A DNA stretch of 64,000 nucleotides, taken from Pterois miles. Taxonomy: Eukaryota > Chordata > Actinopteri > Perciformes > Scorpaenidae. Location: NCBI GenBank assembly GCA_947000775.1, contig CAMQGK010000247.1:372001-436000 (forward strand). The letters are read 5' to 3'. The notes beneath the pieces were generated by a model. It worked only from the letters and a program-made list of their open reading frames with translations, was not told the origin of the DNA and did no database searches. This document shows, piece after piece, positions 12,120-24,719 of this stretch. Both the position numbers and the translations under genes were made by a program. Each line of letters starts with the position of its first letter. The first letter of the stretch is position 1.

Positions 12120-13400
12120 CACTACTGCCATTTACTCAAGTACGGTAAATTACTTGAGTACACTTTACCATTGTCACGTTACCTTTTTTACCTTTATTAT
12201 ATTTTACAAACTGTTACAACTCTGTGTACTGTATGTACATACAGTATTTACTACTTCTCTATACGTACTACGTTCCTGTCTACACCTCTATATATGTGTG
12301 TAGTACTTCTCATTATTACACACTCGATTCTTGTTTCTACCTCTTTGTATTACCTCTCATTATGCATATACAGTACATACTACAGTACCTGTTTAAATTC
12401 AGTTTTCCCACCTGAAATACTGTTTTCCACAAAATTACAACTTTACATTTACATCACTATTTCATATGTTTATATCTATTTTAACTGCACTATTGTATGC
12501 CTCAGTTTATCATTTTGCTTTAACATTTACTTGTGTGATTACCCCTGACAAATAAATAATCTTGAACTTGAAAATCTTGAGATGTACTTGACTGTTTCTA
12601 TTTTCAGCTAATTGTATACCAACTGCCACTATGTTTCAGTAGGAAATGTTGTGTTTTTATTTGACAGCCATAAGTAGGCTACAAGTCACTATTCATATTA
12701 GGATTTTATATATAAAACCTATGAAGAATTTATAAAATGTGAATCTTCCAACAGCAGTATATAAAATAGTTAATTTAGCTGGGCCTCATCCAGATACACT
12801 TAAAATGCTGCTTACACCATTATTACACCAGTGTGATCCAGTCATGTCGTTGAATTTATAATAATAGATTATATACAGTATAATATAATTAATAATAGGC
12901 CTATATATCACTGACAGTTTCATAGGCTCACACTTAATGAGTGATTTACTTTTATTTTTGATAGTTTAAGTGGGCTGCTTTTACGTCATTTAAGTTTTAA
13001 ATGCAGGGCTTTTGCTTGGAATGGAGTATTTTTACACTGTGCTACAGGTACTTTCCCTTAAATAAATCTTCCATCACAGCTGGATTAGCAATCTATCTCT
13101 CAGTAATGTTAAAAAAAAAACTGTTAAATTGGCTTGAAGTCATCCAAATACATTTAAAATGCTGCTTACACCACATTATAACACCAGCGTGATCCAAACA
13201 TATAGCCCAATACGTAATAATATAATATAGATAAAATATATCACTGACTGGCTCATTCTGCCACACGAATAGGTTACTTCTACTTTTGATGTAATGTGGT
13301 TACTTTTACTTTCTTACTAAAATTTTAAATGCAGGGTTTTTATTTGGAATAGAGCAGGATACTTTCACAGTGGGGTATAGGTACTGTCCCTTAAAGAAAA
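12120..13400. repeat. degenerate copies of the 'tactcaagta' dispersed repeat
   Basis: 'actcaagtacggtaaattac' at 12133 and a duplicated internal block (aaaatgctgcttacaccaca-like at about 12801 and 13157; gtgatccagtcat/gtgatccaaacat) show at least two successive partial copies. The same family recurs at about 14705-14825, 17060-17120 and 34440-35590. Confidence 0.55.
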
Positions 13401-14006
13401 GATATTCCTTCCATCTCAGCTGGTTGAACAAATGCGGTGGACATTTTGAATATGAGGCTTGTTTTTTTGTCAGTAAGGGGCAGCATTTCATGAAATTCAG
13501 AGTGAAAGGCACATGGTTATACCAACAGTAGCCTACTGCCACTGCTACCATCTACTGGTGGGCTTTCTGTTTCTATCAAGTGAAACAGAATATCTGTGCA
13601 AATTAATAAAGTCATTTGAACTTGATATTATTTGACTTTACTGCAGCACTTATACAGCACTAGGCTCATTATTTTCATTTCCGTCACTCTATTTGATGAA
13701 TGGTAGCACAGGTTGTACTCCAATATCAAATATTTAATGTGCTGCAGCAACATCCTTGCCATGTCATAACAAAATTTACTTAAATTTTGAGAATGAAACA
13801 GACTTATTATAGTGTATCCTCTTTCATCAGCAGCATCACTAATATCTCCTTCCTTACTGATGTTGTTGTGACCACGAGGGTTATATTGGTTTTCAATAGA
13901 AGACAAGTAGACGGAGATAAGAGGAGAATTAGTGGATGAGGAGAGGGCAGATGAATGAAAGGACCATGAGATCCGTGGGCTTGTTTATCCTCTTTGTTCC
14001 ACTTCA

Positions 14007-14008
<2 letters not shown>

Positions 14009-14052
<44 letters not shown>
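14009..14052. repeat. (GT)22 microsatellite
   Basis: A pure dinucleotide run of 44 bases in intergenic DNA. Confidence 0.95.
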
Positions 14053-14054
<2 letters not shown>

Positions 14055-14844
14055 AGCCTCCAAAACAGCACGATGTGGCTTCACACAAAGAGAGGATCTA
14101 TTTTTATTTATGAAACAGTGACTGGTCTAAATATTCCCTCTATGCATCCGCTGAGACTAACAATAGCAGCTGTCATGATGTTCATCATCATGAGGAAAGA
14201 ATGAGAAAGGAAAAACTCATTTATTTATTGACCCACAATGACAATTTAAAAACACAAATTCTAATAATTTATGTCAACCCTTTTAAATTGTGGAGGCAAG
14301 GAGAAATATATTTTATACTGCGGGTCTCAGTGGGTGCCGAGCACCCAATGTTTAAAGGAACTCTTTGCAGAGTTTAAAGCTTTGTGCCTGTAACACTATA
14401 TGCTGACTGTGAATTACTCTTTGTAACTCGTAGGATGCCCCCAAAACCTGCCGCTAATGGAGTTCTCAGGGATAAATTGTAGAGCTTAGACCTCAACAAC
14501 TTTTTCACTGAGGCTATATTTCTGAAATCAGGATGCTTTGTGTGGAGTGGTGAGTATACTGACTAAATGCTATGGTCTCTCTAAATTTTAAAATATAAAA
14601 ACAAAGCTGAATGCCAGCATAAGTCCTTTAAGATAGGGCCTCAACTGAGCTGGAGTTAGGGGGGAATAACAGAATGCATTTTATATTTGTATATCGGCTC
14701 CTGGTTGAAGGCACGTAAATTTACCGTACCATACTTTTGAATATTTCCATTTTATTAGACTACTTTATGCTCATACATCTCAGAGGTAAATACCATACTT
14801 TGCCACTACATTTAGATATAGTTAGCATTTTGAAAGAAAGAAAG

Positions 14845-15025
14845 ATATTCCTTTATTAGTCCCACAGTGTAGAAATTCAGTTTTACACTCTGTTGTTCAC
14901 ACAGTACATATGCATGTCAATGGAGAGATGTCAGAGTGAGGGGGCTGCTCCTGACAAGCACCCAGAGCAGTTGGGGGTTTGGTGCCTTGCTCAGGGGCAC
15001 CTCGGCAGTGCCCAAGAGGTAAGCT
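14845..15025. repeat. dispersed SINE-like repeat ('ttagtcccaca ... ggggcacctcggcagtgccc')
   Basis: This carries 'gcagttgggggtttggtgcc' and 'aggggcacctcggcagtgcc'. The same blocks are present at about 37452-37650 (inverse) and 57558-57865, so it is a dispersed family. The fullest copy ends with a tRNA-like box (ggtgaccctccggttc) at about 57810. Confidence 0.65.
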
Positions 15026-15104
15026 GGTAAAATTAGCTTTACTTCAACCAGCTACCATATAAAAAGCTGCATATACAAAATATAATGATAGGAATCCTTG
15101 TAAT

Positions 15105-15262
15105 TCAGTGGATAAGGCGGATTGCCAGATGATCCAGGTATTTTTCCAGTGGGAAGTTGAGCCATTTTGTTTTCATGCGCCACCGAGCAACTTTCACAGG
15201 AATGAACGTGGCCTCACCTCCAACGCTGTATGCAGTTCTCTCAGTACATCCATGGTTGTAAT
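15105..15262. repeat. dispersed repeat, copy 1 of a local pair
   Basis: Shares 'gatccaggtatttttccagt', 'ttgagccattttg', 'gagcaactttcacaggaatg' and 'cctccaacgct' with 17650-17815 in the same orientation. The unit is unrecognised and no coding frame is shared. Confidence 0.55.
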
Positions 15263-16837
15263 GCTGTCAGTTTGACCAATCAGAAAAGAGCTGCAGTGAG
15301 GTTATCAGTATCATAGCCTACAACCCCATTTGCTTTTTGAGCTCATGGGAGAAGCAGCATAATATTAAGGTGACCCCATGCTAATGACCTGACATGTAAT
15401 AGTTAAGTACCACTCCTGACAGTATTGTTGACCATCAACCTGCAAAGAAACAGGAACATGATAAGTGGTTGCTTTACAAAAATGCCAGAAATGCTGCAAT
15501 TCATGCCAAAACACCTAAAAATGCTGCAAACAGCAAACAGGTCCATATTAAAGGATGCCAGATAGTTGCAACCTGTGGCTTGGGTTAGTCTGTCTGCAGG
15601 TTTGTCCTATTTAATTTGTTCCTGTCTTATTTGCTCCCTTATATGAAACAGGAAGTACTGACCTTCTTCAAGGGTAGAGATAAGAGATAGAACAAACTAA
15701 TGAACGCACCCAAATGCACGCACACATTGACAAATTATCACAGTATCTGTTTGCCCACCGATAGCCACGTCCAGCCAGATAGTGTGAGTCAGCACGAGAC
15801 AGAGGGGGAGAGTTTTGTTCTGTATCTTGTGATAATAATGGCACGCTTCAGGAGAAAACAATGAGGAGGTTATCTAAAAAAAAAACATTGATGGCTTCAT
15901 ACAAGTCGGAGAGGCACTTCGTTATCCCACCCTCGCTACCCATCTGTTGCGCTATCAATCTGTTTGACCACTAAATGCTTCCCAAGAAGTCCATGAAGGT
16001 GTGGTTCGCTCAGGTGGTAATCATCAGGCCGCAGAAATTATCTTCTCAATGGTTAAAAACTCATAACATAACTACAACATATAGCTTAAGTCCAGTGTTT
16101 TTAATAACAGGAAGTGTGCAGAACATGCGTGTATATACAATGTGTGTGTTTGTATCATTACAGAAAAACCTTCCATGACTCATACCTGGTGTAAACATGA
16201 CTACACGTGTCTATATCTTGGTCGTCTGTGCATGAATGAGCATCTCTTTATGACCGCCAGACTTCAGGCTTTGAGTTCCTGGGAACACAATAACAAATCC
16301 ATGTGGGGATAATGGACCCAGAGCAAAACCAATAAGGGAAATGAGCCAAAGGTATGGCCACCAGGTAGGCTATAATATACAGTGTGATACTTTAAATCAG
16401 CTTACGATGGGGAGTTTAACAGGTGGCACGTTGAGGTCTGAAAATGACTTGTACATACAGTAGGTCACGAATGCTTACAATGGTGGTGGACTGTAACTGT
16501 TTAGCACGTCGACAAAGACGGAATTGATTTTGTTGAAGTCCATTTTAAAGGAGTTAGCAGCTTGGTCAGTACTTTAGCCTCTTATTTATTGTTTTTACTC
16601 AGCTACGTAATTATACATCGTTTGAGAATCTTATTCATAATCTTCTGCACTGTAGCATGTTGTTTCAGCCTGTTTATGTTTTTGTCTTGTATTTATGTTA
16701 TTGTACCAATGTTGTAATGCGGCCATTGTCCAGTTCTCTGACACATTTTAAATAAATAAAGGAAAAAGAAGATTTATCAGCAGAAGTTCTTTGCAGATCA
16801 AGCTTGAACATGTGCTTTATAGATTACAGTACCCAAC

Positions 16838-16925
16838 AGTCAAGTCAAGTCAAACCTTATTTGTATAGCACGTTGAAAAGAACAACCGCAGTTGACCAAA
16901 ACGCTGAACATCTACATAATACAAA
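16838..16925. repeat. LINE/SINE 3'-tail fragment
   Basis: Contains 'tcaagtcaaaccttatttgt' followed by 'atagcac' and 'cgcagttgaccaaaacgctg', the common teleost tail motif. A weaker relative lies at about 57335-57420. Confidence 0.5.
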
Positions 16926-17147
16926 TGAATACAAAGCAAATTACAATAAGAACAGGGGGAAATAATAATAGCAGTAAAAGAGTTGCAGCACAACAGAGGG
17001 GAAAATGAATCAAATTTCAGTGAGAAGAGGTGAAAACAGTGAATACAGTAGATATAATTACCAGATACAACATTAAAATGCTGTTTATACAGTAATGCAC
17101 CAGTAATAAATAATGCAATAGGCCTAAAACAGACTACAACACTGACT

Positions 17148-18194
17148 GCTGTAACATTTGGGGGATCTCTTGGCAGAAATGGAATAAAATGATATTAATA
17201 ACTATGTTTTCTTTAGTGTTTTATCACCTGATAATAATAATAATTGTCTTTTTGTTACCTTAGGGGGAATCAAGCCCCCAGGAAGAGTGATCCCAATTTT
17301 TGTTGTGGCCAAACAGTGGAACGACTGTGTCCGTCACGTGAAGCCACTGGGTCCAGAATTGTGTCCAGAAAGTATATTTCCCATAGACTTCCACTGGGAA
17401 AGAGACATCTGTAACTCAGCTGATTAATTTCTTTCGAGGTGAATCAGCTTCCCATTATGAACACTCCTTAGGTCCTAAAAGTTGTAAAACACACTAACAG
17501 CTGAATCCAGAGTTATTTCCCTCCCTTAGTTCATGTGAGTGAGACCCAGACTGAGACGTCAGCGCTAGCCATGACGACGGCGTGACGTTGGAACCCTGTG
17601 ACCGAGTCATGTGACCGAGTCATGTAACCAAGTGGACACATGTGTTACTGCACATGTCCAATGGCCCAACGGATGCGGAAGATCGCTGGACGATCTGGGT
17701 ATTTTTCCAAATGGAAGTCGAGCCATTTTGGCATCATGAGCCACTGAGCAACTTTCATAGGAGTAAAGGAGGCCCCGCCTCCAACGCTCTATCCAGTTCC
17801 CTTTAGACATCCATGGCAGGACCGCATGTGTTGCTTTTCCTGCTTGGGCCGATAACGAGTAACGATAACGTTACTCGCCCCGGAGTTAACCTCTGCCTTC
17901 ACTCCACTCAGCCGCACGGAAACAAAACTTCCACTATACATTCACTTGATATTCTCAGAGCTAAACTAACTCTTTATTCTGCCTCATTTGCTCAACAGTT
18001 GGCTCAAAACGTCTCGCACATTCGTCACCACTCTCTCACTCTCCTGCTTCGCCACTCACTTGACCGAAATGACCTACGCTACTCTAACAACACCTGGCTC
18101 TCCTACACGCTTGGTACAAAGGAGAGGTCTAAATTGGTTGCTACCTGTAACCTCACCACTAGATATCACTAAATCCTACACACTGCTCCTTTAA
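17148..18194. mobile_element. TAAAGG-ended non-autonomous element, with nested repeat
   Basis: The right end reads 'ctaaatcctacacactgctc' then 'ctttaa'. The degraded left end (taacatttgggggatctctt) matches the starts of the family copies at 29668 and 32006. The repeat at 17650-17815 is inserted inside. No transposase is visible. Confidence 0.5.
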
Positions 18195-19337
18195 GTTTAG
18201 CTGATCTATACTTTTACTAAAATTACATGAATATCTTGCACCACTGAGTAGGCTATGATGAAACTGTTTGTCAGGCTTACATCCCTGAATGAATCCTAAT
18301 CTCATCAGCACATTCATAAACAACATGGTGCGGAAACATGTGGATGTTTACTTGTTCATATGGTTTCCATTTTTCTACGGAAGCTGTAAAGGTGGCTGAA
18401 GCACAGTGACTCATTGTCGCTGTAAACGAGAACACGTGCTAGTGTCCCTCTGGTGAATGTTGACATACCAGTAAAAGGACATTAAATTCATTTATGTTTC
18501 CATACTGCCAAATGTCAGAGCGCTGCGTGGTCTTGAACCAGTGGTGGATTGTAACTAAGTAGTCCACATTTTTTACTCCGAGCTGCAAGTGGCGCTTACA
18601 CATTAATTCATCACTAATCCAATAATGTCAATTAAATAATGTACATTATTTATTTAAGGCAAGAGCTGAACAGAGATAAGAGTCCTCTCTGCCAGCTAGT
18701 TCTGAAGCTCTGCCCCTCTACACCAGGGCTTCAGGACAGACACCAAACCAAAAAAAATGAAATCACCTCTGAGCAAACAGAAAATTATATCAAATATTGG
18801 AACGAAACCACCAAATCACAAAGTAAATATAAATTGTATTTGACCCTAAACAGAGAGTACACGATGGCAGAGTACTGATAGCAAACTAAGAAAAACGCTG
18901 ACAATGTCCAGACTGAGTGGACGCAGCCGGGTCATAGAAACAGGCCGTCCCAGGCAGAACAGACCACCCATAACAGAAAGGTGGAGACACAATCGCTCGT
19001 ATTACTGAACTGTTAGAAATATAAGGACGTGAATAACGAATAACGTCTATCCTGACTTTATGTCCCCGATCCTCAGCAACTGACATATTATTGTGGGGAG
19101 AAAAATCAGTGTGCAACATTAGCTGCAAAGTACGTTGAGTGTTGCCATAGAAAAGGAGGTGATACGAGCTCCGGACACGTTTCTCTGACTGACTGCTGTT
19201 CAATAATGTGTGTTTAAAATGCATTTGTTATAGTGTGGTTGTTTGTTGTGGAATGTAATTATTCATTAACATGTCATTTAGCTTTGGCAATAATCTGACC
19301 TGAAGATTCATGCCAATAAAGTTTATTTGAATTTGAA

Positions 19338-19771
19338 TTTGAGACAGAGAGAGAGAAAGAGACAGAGAAAGAGTGAGAGACAGAAAGAGACAGAGAAAGG
19401 GTGAGAGACAGAAAGAGACAGTGAAAGAGTGAGAGACAGAGAGAGAGTGAGAAAAAAGAGACACAGGGAGAGAGACAAAGAGACAGAGAGAGACATAAAG
19501 AGGGAGAAAAAGAGAGACAGAAAGAGTGAGAGATGGAAAGAGACAGGGAGAGAAATAAAGAGGGAGAAAGAGAGAGACAGAAAGTGAGACAAACTGAGAA
19601 AAAAAGAGAGAGAAAAGAAAGACATGGGGAGAGAGACAGAAAGAGTGAGAGAGATAAAGAGACAGAAAGAGAGAGAGACAAAGATTGAGAAACAAAGAGA
19701 GAGAGGGAGAGAGACAGAATGGGTGAGAGATGGAAAGAGGCAGAGAAAGAGAGACAGAAACAGAGAGAGAG
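19338..19771 (+). repeat. 430-bp polypurine (GAGA/GACAGA) tract
   Basis: The plus strand is almost entirely G and A with scattered C or T, built from imperfect 'gagacagaaagagtgagaga' units. It ends about 30 bp before the TATA box of the following gene. Long Ser/Leu-rich open frames on the opposite strand are products of this composition and are not genes. Confidence 0.9.
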
Positions 19772-19803
19772 AGCTGATTGGTGGAGAGCATCGGTGGCCA
19801 GCC

Positions 19804-19811
19804 TATAAGTA
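19804..19811 (+). promoter_or_regulatory. TATA box of the Ras-like gene
   Basis: TATAAGTA lies about 140 bp before the ATG at 19943. This implies transcription starting near 19835 and a 5' UTR of roughly 110 nt. GC content rises sharply just downstream, consistent with the gene boundary. Confidence 0.55.
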
Positions 19812-19942
19812 CCTAGAAACTTGTCACTAGGAGACCAGAGCCACTGGCACCACCGGGGCGTTCGGGGTCCAGGTGTCCGCCAGTAGTCGTCTCTTCCGGG
19901 GAGGGACAGCTGTCAGCTCCGGGCCACACACATCAGACCAGC

Positions 19943-20578
19943 ATGTCTCTGTCGGGGCGTCCCAACACGGTCCGGCTGGTGTTCCTCGGGGCAGCGGGGG
20001 TCGGTAAGAGCGCGCTCATCCGCCGTTTCCTCCACGACCGCTTCGAGAACAAGTACACGCGCACAGTCGAGGAGCTTCACGTGCTGGAGTACGACACCGT
20101 GGGGTCTGAGAAGATGCGTCTGGAGATCTTGGACACCAGCGGCAGCTACTCCTTCCCGGCCATGCGGGAGCTCAGCATCCGCCACAGCGACGCATTCGCC
20201 CTGGTGTACGCGGTGGACGACCCCGGGTCCCTGGAGGAGGTGCGGAGGCTCCGCGACGAGATCCTGGAGCTGCGGGGCGGCAAGAGCGCGCCCATCACCG
20301 TGGTCGGCAGCAAGGCGGACCTGACGGACACCGAGGGTCGCGTGCTGCTGGCGGCTGACGTCATGGGCACGGTTGAGGACGAGTGGGAGGCCAACTTCGT
20401 GGAGGCGTCCGCGCGCACCGGCGGAAACACGGTCGGGGTGTTTCGCGCGCTGCTGCAACAGGTGAGCCTGCCGCACCGACTGAGCCCCGCGGTGGCGAGG
20501 CGCAGAGACACGGTGCCCAGACCAGCTGTCAAGAAAAGACCACCACTGAAGAAGAACAACAGCTGTATCCTGTCATAG
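19943..20578 (+). CDS. Small Ras-superfamily GTPase, RASD/Rhes-like, CAAX-terminated
   Basis: An uninterrupted frame of 211 residues, GC-rich unlike its surroundings. Seen: P-loop GAAGVGKS (16-23), switch I region YTRTVEELH (38-46), DTSGS (64-68), SKAD (123-126, where Ras has NKxD), EASAR (154-158), a basic tail and a C-terminal CILS box (208-211) expected to be farnesylated. The DTSG variant followed by FPAMR and LSI is characteristic of RASD1/RASD2-type proteins. The long RASD C-terminal extension is absent, and the protein is nearer the size of ordinary Ras proteins. Residues equivalent to Ras G12 and Q61 are Ala18 and Ser68, suggesting slow GTP hydrolysis. The ATG context is agcATGT. I do not recognise the exact orthologue; it may be one of the fish-specific RASD family members. 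A membrane-anchored signalling role is inferred. Confidence 0.9.
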   Translation: MSLSGRPNTVRLVFLGAAGVGKSALIRRFLHDRFENKYTRTVEELHVLEYDTVGSEKMRLEILDTSGSYSFPAMRELSIRHSDAFALVYAVDDPGSLEEVRRLRDEILELRGGKSAPITVVGSKADLTDTEGRVLLAADVMGTVEDEWEANFVEASARTGGNTVGVFRALLQQVSLPHRLSPAVARRRDTVPRPAVKKRPPLKKNNSCILS

Positions 20579-20792
20579 GAACAGCTGATGATGGACTCTG
20601 CAGCTGGACTGCTCGTGCTCAGGTGTTGCTGGTCATCACAGTCTAGACTACCTGGTTTATCCAGAGGTGGAAAGATGGAGGGAAGGTCCCCCGTGGACTT
20701 TACTGTCTCTGGAAGTCTCCGCAGTGATACATTATGGATGCACTTTATGTGTTTGACATTCACATTTTTGTGAAAATTTTGTATCTTATGTG

Positions 20793-20798
20793 AATAAA
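20793..20798 (+). terminator. polyadenylation signal of the Ras-like gene
   Basis: AATAAA lies 215 nt after the stop codon and is followed by a T/G-rich stretch (gacttttgtctgctgtttc). Confidence 0.65.
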
Positions 20799-21639
20799 CT
20801 ATTTCTTATGACTTTTGTCTGCTGTTTCATACATTTGAACCCACTTCACCCCGAGCTTTCCTTTAACTGAGTATAAGAGTGTTTCCATATTTTATTAAAG
20901 TAAAAGTAATACCACAGTGTTAAAATAGCAGTAGCAGTAGCTAGATCGCTCTAACTTTGATACGGTACTCATGTCTGTCTGCTACAAATTAAACTCATGT
21001 GGACGTCTACTACAAAAACACATTGTTTGAGTTAATGCCAAATGCAAAGAGTTCCCTTGTTACAACTTACCCAACACTTGCTGGGGAAAGCTGCAACAAT
21101 AACAGGTTATTTGCTGAAATAAGACCCACACTTCCAATTTATGCAAGAACTCTGTTGAATAATAAAGAAGAAACTTTTTTGAATAAAGTGAACAATTTAA
21201 AGTTACAATAAATTCACTTGTTTCTTCTAAAATTTTGTAAACCACAAAAGCGTTAGTGAGGTTGGCCGATGAGGTCGGCTAATACAGCTTTATCTACACA
21301 GGCCGCACAAAAAGACGCCTGAGAGATTGCCTCACCTCACCTCGCATAGATATACCATGTGAGTCCGGAGTCACAACTACCTCCTGGCTGACACTTTAGT
21401 GAGTATCATGGTGCTAATGATTGTTTGTTGCATGTAGAAGGCATCGAACATACAGTATTTAACAGCTGGTCTTTACCAGAGGGAGATGTTTTGGATCCAT
21501 CGATTGGATGCCTTAAAGTATCCTGGTCTCAGTGAGGATATAACATGAGGTCAGCATGGACACCCTGACCAGTCTGTGGCTATGCAGCCACATACGCAAC
21601 AAACGGCAAAGCCCTGTGTGTTCTGACACCTTTCTGTCA

Positions 21640-22015
21640 GACAGTAGCTCTTCTATTGGACTGGACAACATGGACCAGCCTTCCATCCCCACATGGATCT
21701 GTTGCCACTTCACCAGTCTCCCTTCCTTGGACCACTTTTGGTAGATCCTGACCTCTGCAGACCGGGAACATCCAACAAGAGCTGCAGTTTTAGAGACGCT
21801 CTGACCCAGTTGTCTTGCCATCACAACTTAGTTCCTGTCAAAGTCACTCACAGACTTATGCTTGTCCATTTTTTCTGCTTCCAACGCATCAAATTCAAGG
21901 ACAAAATGTTCACTTGCTGCCTAATATATCCCGTCCACTGCCAGCTGCCATTGTAACAAGATTATCTGTGTATTCAGATCGCCTGTCAGTGGTCATGTTA
22001 TGGCTGATTTGTATA
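21640..22015 (-). mobile_element. Tc1/mariner transposon fragment with transposase N-terminal HTH
   Basis: The minus-strand translation reads MARQLGQSVSKTAALVGCSR, then a SAEVRIYQKWSKEG-type stretch. This is the paired-like helix-turn-helix of fish Tc1-like transposases. Only the first part of the transposase is present, the catalytic DDE region is missing, and the frame decays downstream. The flank toward 22015 (ctgtcagtggtcatgttatg) is the usual end of this family. It is inactive. Confidence 0.75.
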
Positions 22016-22569
22016 GACTTTATATGCTTTCTGTGAATAAGAAATATTTCTCTATGTTTTTCCTCTTTCTGTTTAGACTCATGTCTCCCAGCCTCTATTG
22101 AAAAGTGGGAGTAGTTTCATTGATGATGGACATAAATCACTTGTTTCTGTGTTATTTCTTTGTGATATTTTGTCCTATTTTGTGATACTATGGTGATCAT
22201 GTGATTGCTGATACCATATAGGTGAGGCCACATCCGCTATGTTTGTTTGTTTTAAGCCTTGACAAAGACCTACAGCAGTGGAAACATGTTGGCTTTTTAA
22301 GGATTTAGCCCCTAAGATAAAGGCTTTTTCCTTCCTCATTGCCGCTTGTTTTAGTATTTTGGAGTGCCTTCCTATCGTTTCCTGTTTTTTCCCCCATTTT
22401 TCAAGAGCCCCCCAACATGTATTCCCGAATGGTTGTATACACAGAGCAACCAGTTATCTCTCTTTCATCTCAAACATGTTGGATGGTGTTGAGATCAGGG
22501 CTCTGTGCAGGACAGTCAAGTTATTCCACAACAAACAGATAAAAAAATTTCTTCATTTTACCTGCTGTG

Positions 22570-22745
22570 AAAGAGAGGAGGGAAATCACCTAAAGGAGTC
22601 TAAATTGCCCGTAGGTGTGAATGTGAGCATGAATGGTTGTCAACCCCATGATAGTCCGGTGACCTGTCCAGGGTGTACCCCGCCTTCGCCCATTATCAGC
22701 TGGGATCAGCTCCAGATCTCCCTGTGACCCTGAATAGGATAAGTG
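22570..22745. repeat. L2-like LINE/SINE tail fragment
   Basis: Contains 'taaattgcccgtaggtgtga', 'ggtgacctgtccagggtgta' and 'gataagtgctttcaggtaat', part of the same dispersed element as at 1396, 30543, 38803 and 52503. Confidence 0.65.
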
Positions 22746-24719
22746 CTTTCAGGTAATGGATGAATAGACTAGCCTAAACCATGACGACCAGAGGCGTCCA
22801 CATACTTTTGGCCTTATAGTGCACATAGTGAAGTCAAAAACATCTTCATATCACTAGATGGCAGCAGTAGACTCATTAGGACATTACCTGACTGTCAGAT
22901 TAAGAAGAGAGTGGAGAAGTTTTGCATACACTGGAAAATCCCTGGTATTATAACTGTGGACTCACAGAAACAAAGAAACTTCTCATTTATTGTCATGCCC
23001 GACGCATTTAGTATGTGTGGTGGCAAAATCTTGTCACGGTGAGACGGAGAAATTGCTGAGTCGTAGGAGTACAAGCAAAAGAGATTTATTCAGGTTGCAA
23101 CCAGGAGATCACAGTGTACAGAGTCTGGGGTCTGCAACAGAGTGATGTACAGACGGAGGAAACTGAGCTACTATTATAGGGGAAGAATAAATGAGTGTGT
23201 ATTGGATAGGTGGGTGGAAGACATTTGTCAGCCGTCTGGCTTTTCACCTATGATAGCAGACAAACCGTCAGCAGTGTGGTTTCTTATCATACGACAACAA
23301 GGCGCAATATAGTAACTGTAAGTCATATATGAGGAACCAAAACTGCAGCATTAGATTTATGCGAGGACATGGGAAAGTGAGTCGCAGAGGGGACAGCAAA
23401 CAAAAAGGAAACTGTGGGTTCGAAAGGGCAACTGTTAAAGCACCGGAAGGGTCAAGAGGGCAACTGCCATCACATATGTGTGTTATGAGTGACTGCCTCA
23501 TGAAAATATCAATCAACTCGGCTCATACTTGACATTTGGAAAAGTACTTACTGGCTTTTTTTCTCAGGGATTTCAGCAATTTACAATCTGAGCACCAGTT
23601 GGTTGCACTCAATCTGATGAGTCATACCTGGGTTTTCTATATAATATTCCTCTGCCACATGAACAGAGACTGTTAAACTCTGCTTCTTAGATTTATAACC
23701 CTGGCTGACTCAGGACTCTCACATGCACGTCTTGTCTTTTCATCCTCGTACCTCCTTTATTTGCTGCTTTGTAGCTTTTTCAGTATTTCCTCTTACAGAC
23801 GTTTTGCACACGCAGCACACAAATACACTGACTGAAAGGACGTAGGGATGGGAGTGTTATTGTATTAGTGTGAGCGCATGAGAACGCTCCAATTCATTTC
23901 AGGACTATCGCTGTGCTTATCTTGAGGCCTCTGACACTCACTTAGTACCTGAAGAGCCTCAGAAACTGCATCTGTAGTTACTGACTACGAGTATTATAAG
24001 GTTTATTATTACGACTATTGATCTATGGCTGTCTGTTACATCTCCAACTATTCATCCTCCTCAAGCCCCATCCCTGCCATTACCTGTTACCATGGTAACG
24101 TGCAGAGCCCCTGCAGTGAAGGATGCTTGTTGGTCGGTTCCCGTCTCTCTCTGTATCAGAACACACATGTAAAGTTTGGCACACATTAGCATGACTGTTA
24201 AAAGAGGAGGAGAGCTGAGTTTCCTCTGCAGAAGGACAGAGAAAGTAGAGTAGGTTACCCCCCCCCCCACCTACACCCTCCACCCTCGCCTTCCTCTCTC
24301 TTGTACAGTTTTGGCTCAGCGAAATCTCAAGGGGACACGATGCAGGCGCTTTCATCCTTCTCCCACACACAACGGCATTTGCAAAAATCATGACAGTGGA
24401 TTTTCTTATCAGCACAAGATGGCCCCATTTTCTATTCAGGTTTAAAGAGAAGGAACATGACACCCGGTGCAAGCGTGGCTTAAATGATGGAGCTCAGTGG
24501 CAATGGAGGAACAAGCTACAATATAATAAGTTGAAAATACATCAGCACAGCCGGTATGAAGTAAGTATGAAAGTACAGCGTTTTTGAGCATTGAAGCATG
24601 TTCTAGTAGAAACCCAAAATACAAGTATGCACCTGAAAATAAGCTGTGACCCAGAAAAGACAAACCAAACGCTGGCTCTAGAGAAAGCTTTGTGCATTTT
24701 TTGATCTATGTTATTCCGA

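Larger units (their letters stand above)
11900..19337. other. repeat-rich gene desert between plk1 and the Ras-like gene
   Basis: No exon with a recognisable protein was found. The stretch contains degenerate copies of the teleost 'tactcaagta' repeat (12.1-13.6 kb), a GT microsatellite, SINE/LINE-tail fragments and a TAAAGG-ended element. Open frames here are short, low-complexity or repeat-derived. Confidence 0.6.

Noticed and set aside
12099..12548. 149-residue Tyr/Leu/Ser-rich open frame
   Set aside because: AT-rich degraded dispersed repeat; many cysteine and tyrosine codons from TRY-rich sequence, no homology recognised.
17813..18172. 119-residue open frame
   Set aside because: Lies inside the TAAAGG-ended element; related copies at 24720 and 32006 do not keep this frame.
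19228..19791. Long Ser/Leu/Phe-rich open frames on the minus strand
   Set aside because: They are translations of the complement of the polypurine tract in several frames at once; no splice, start or homology support.
19913..20763. Two long antisense open frames (187 and 205 residues) over the Ras-like gene
   Set aside because: They lie opposite a clear GTPase coding frame in GC-rich DNA where antisense frames stay open by composition.
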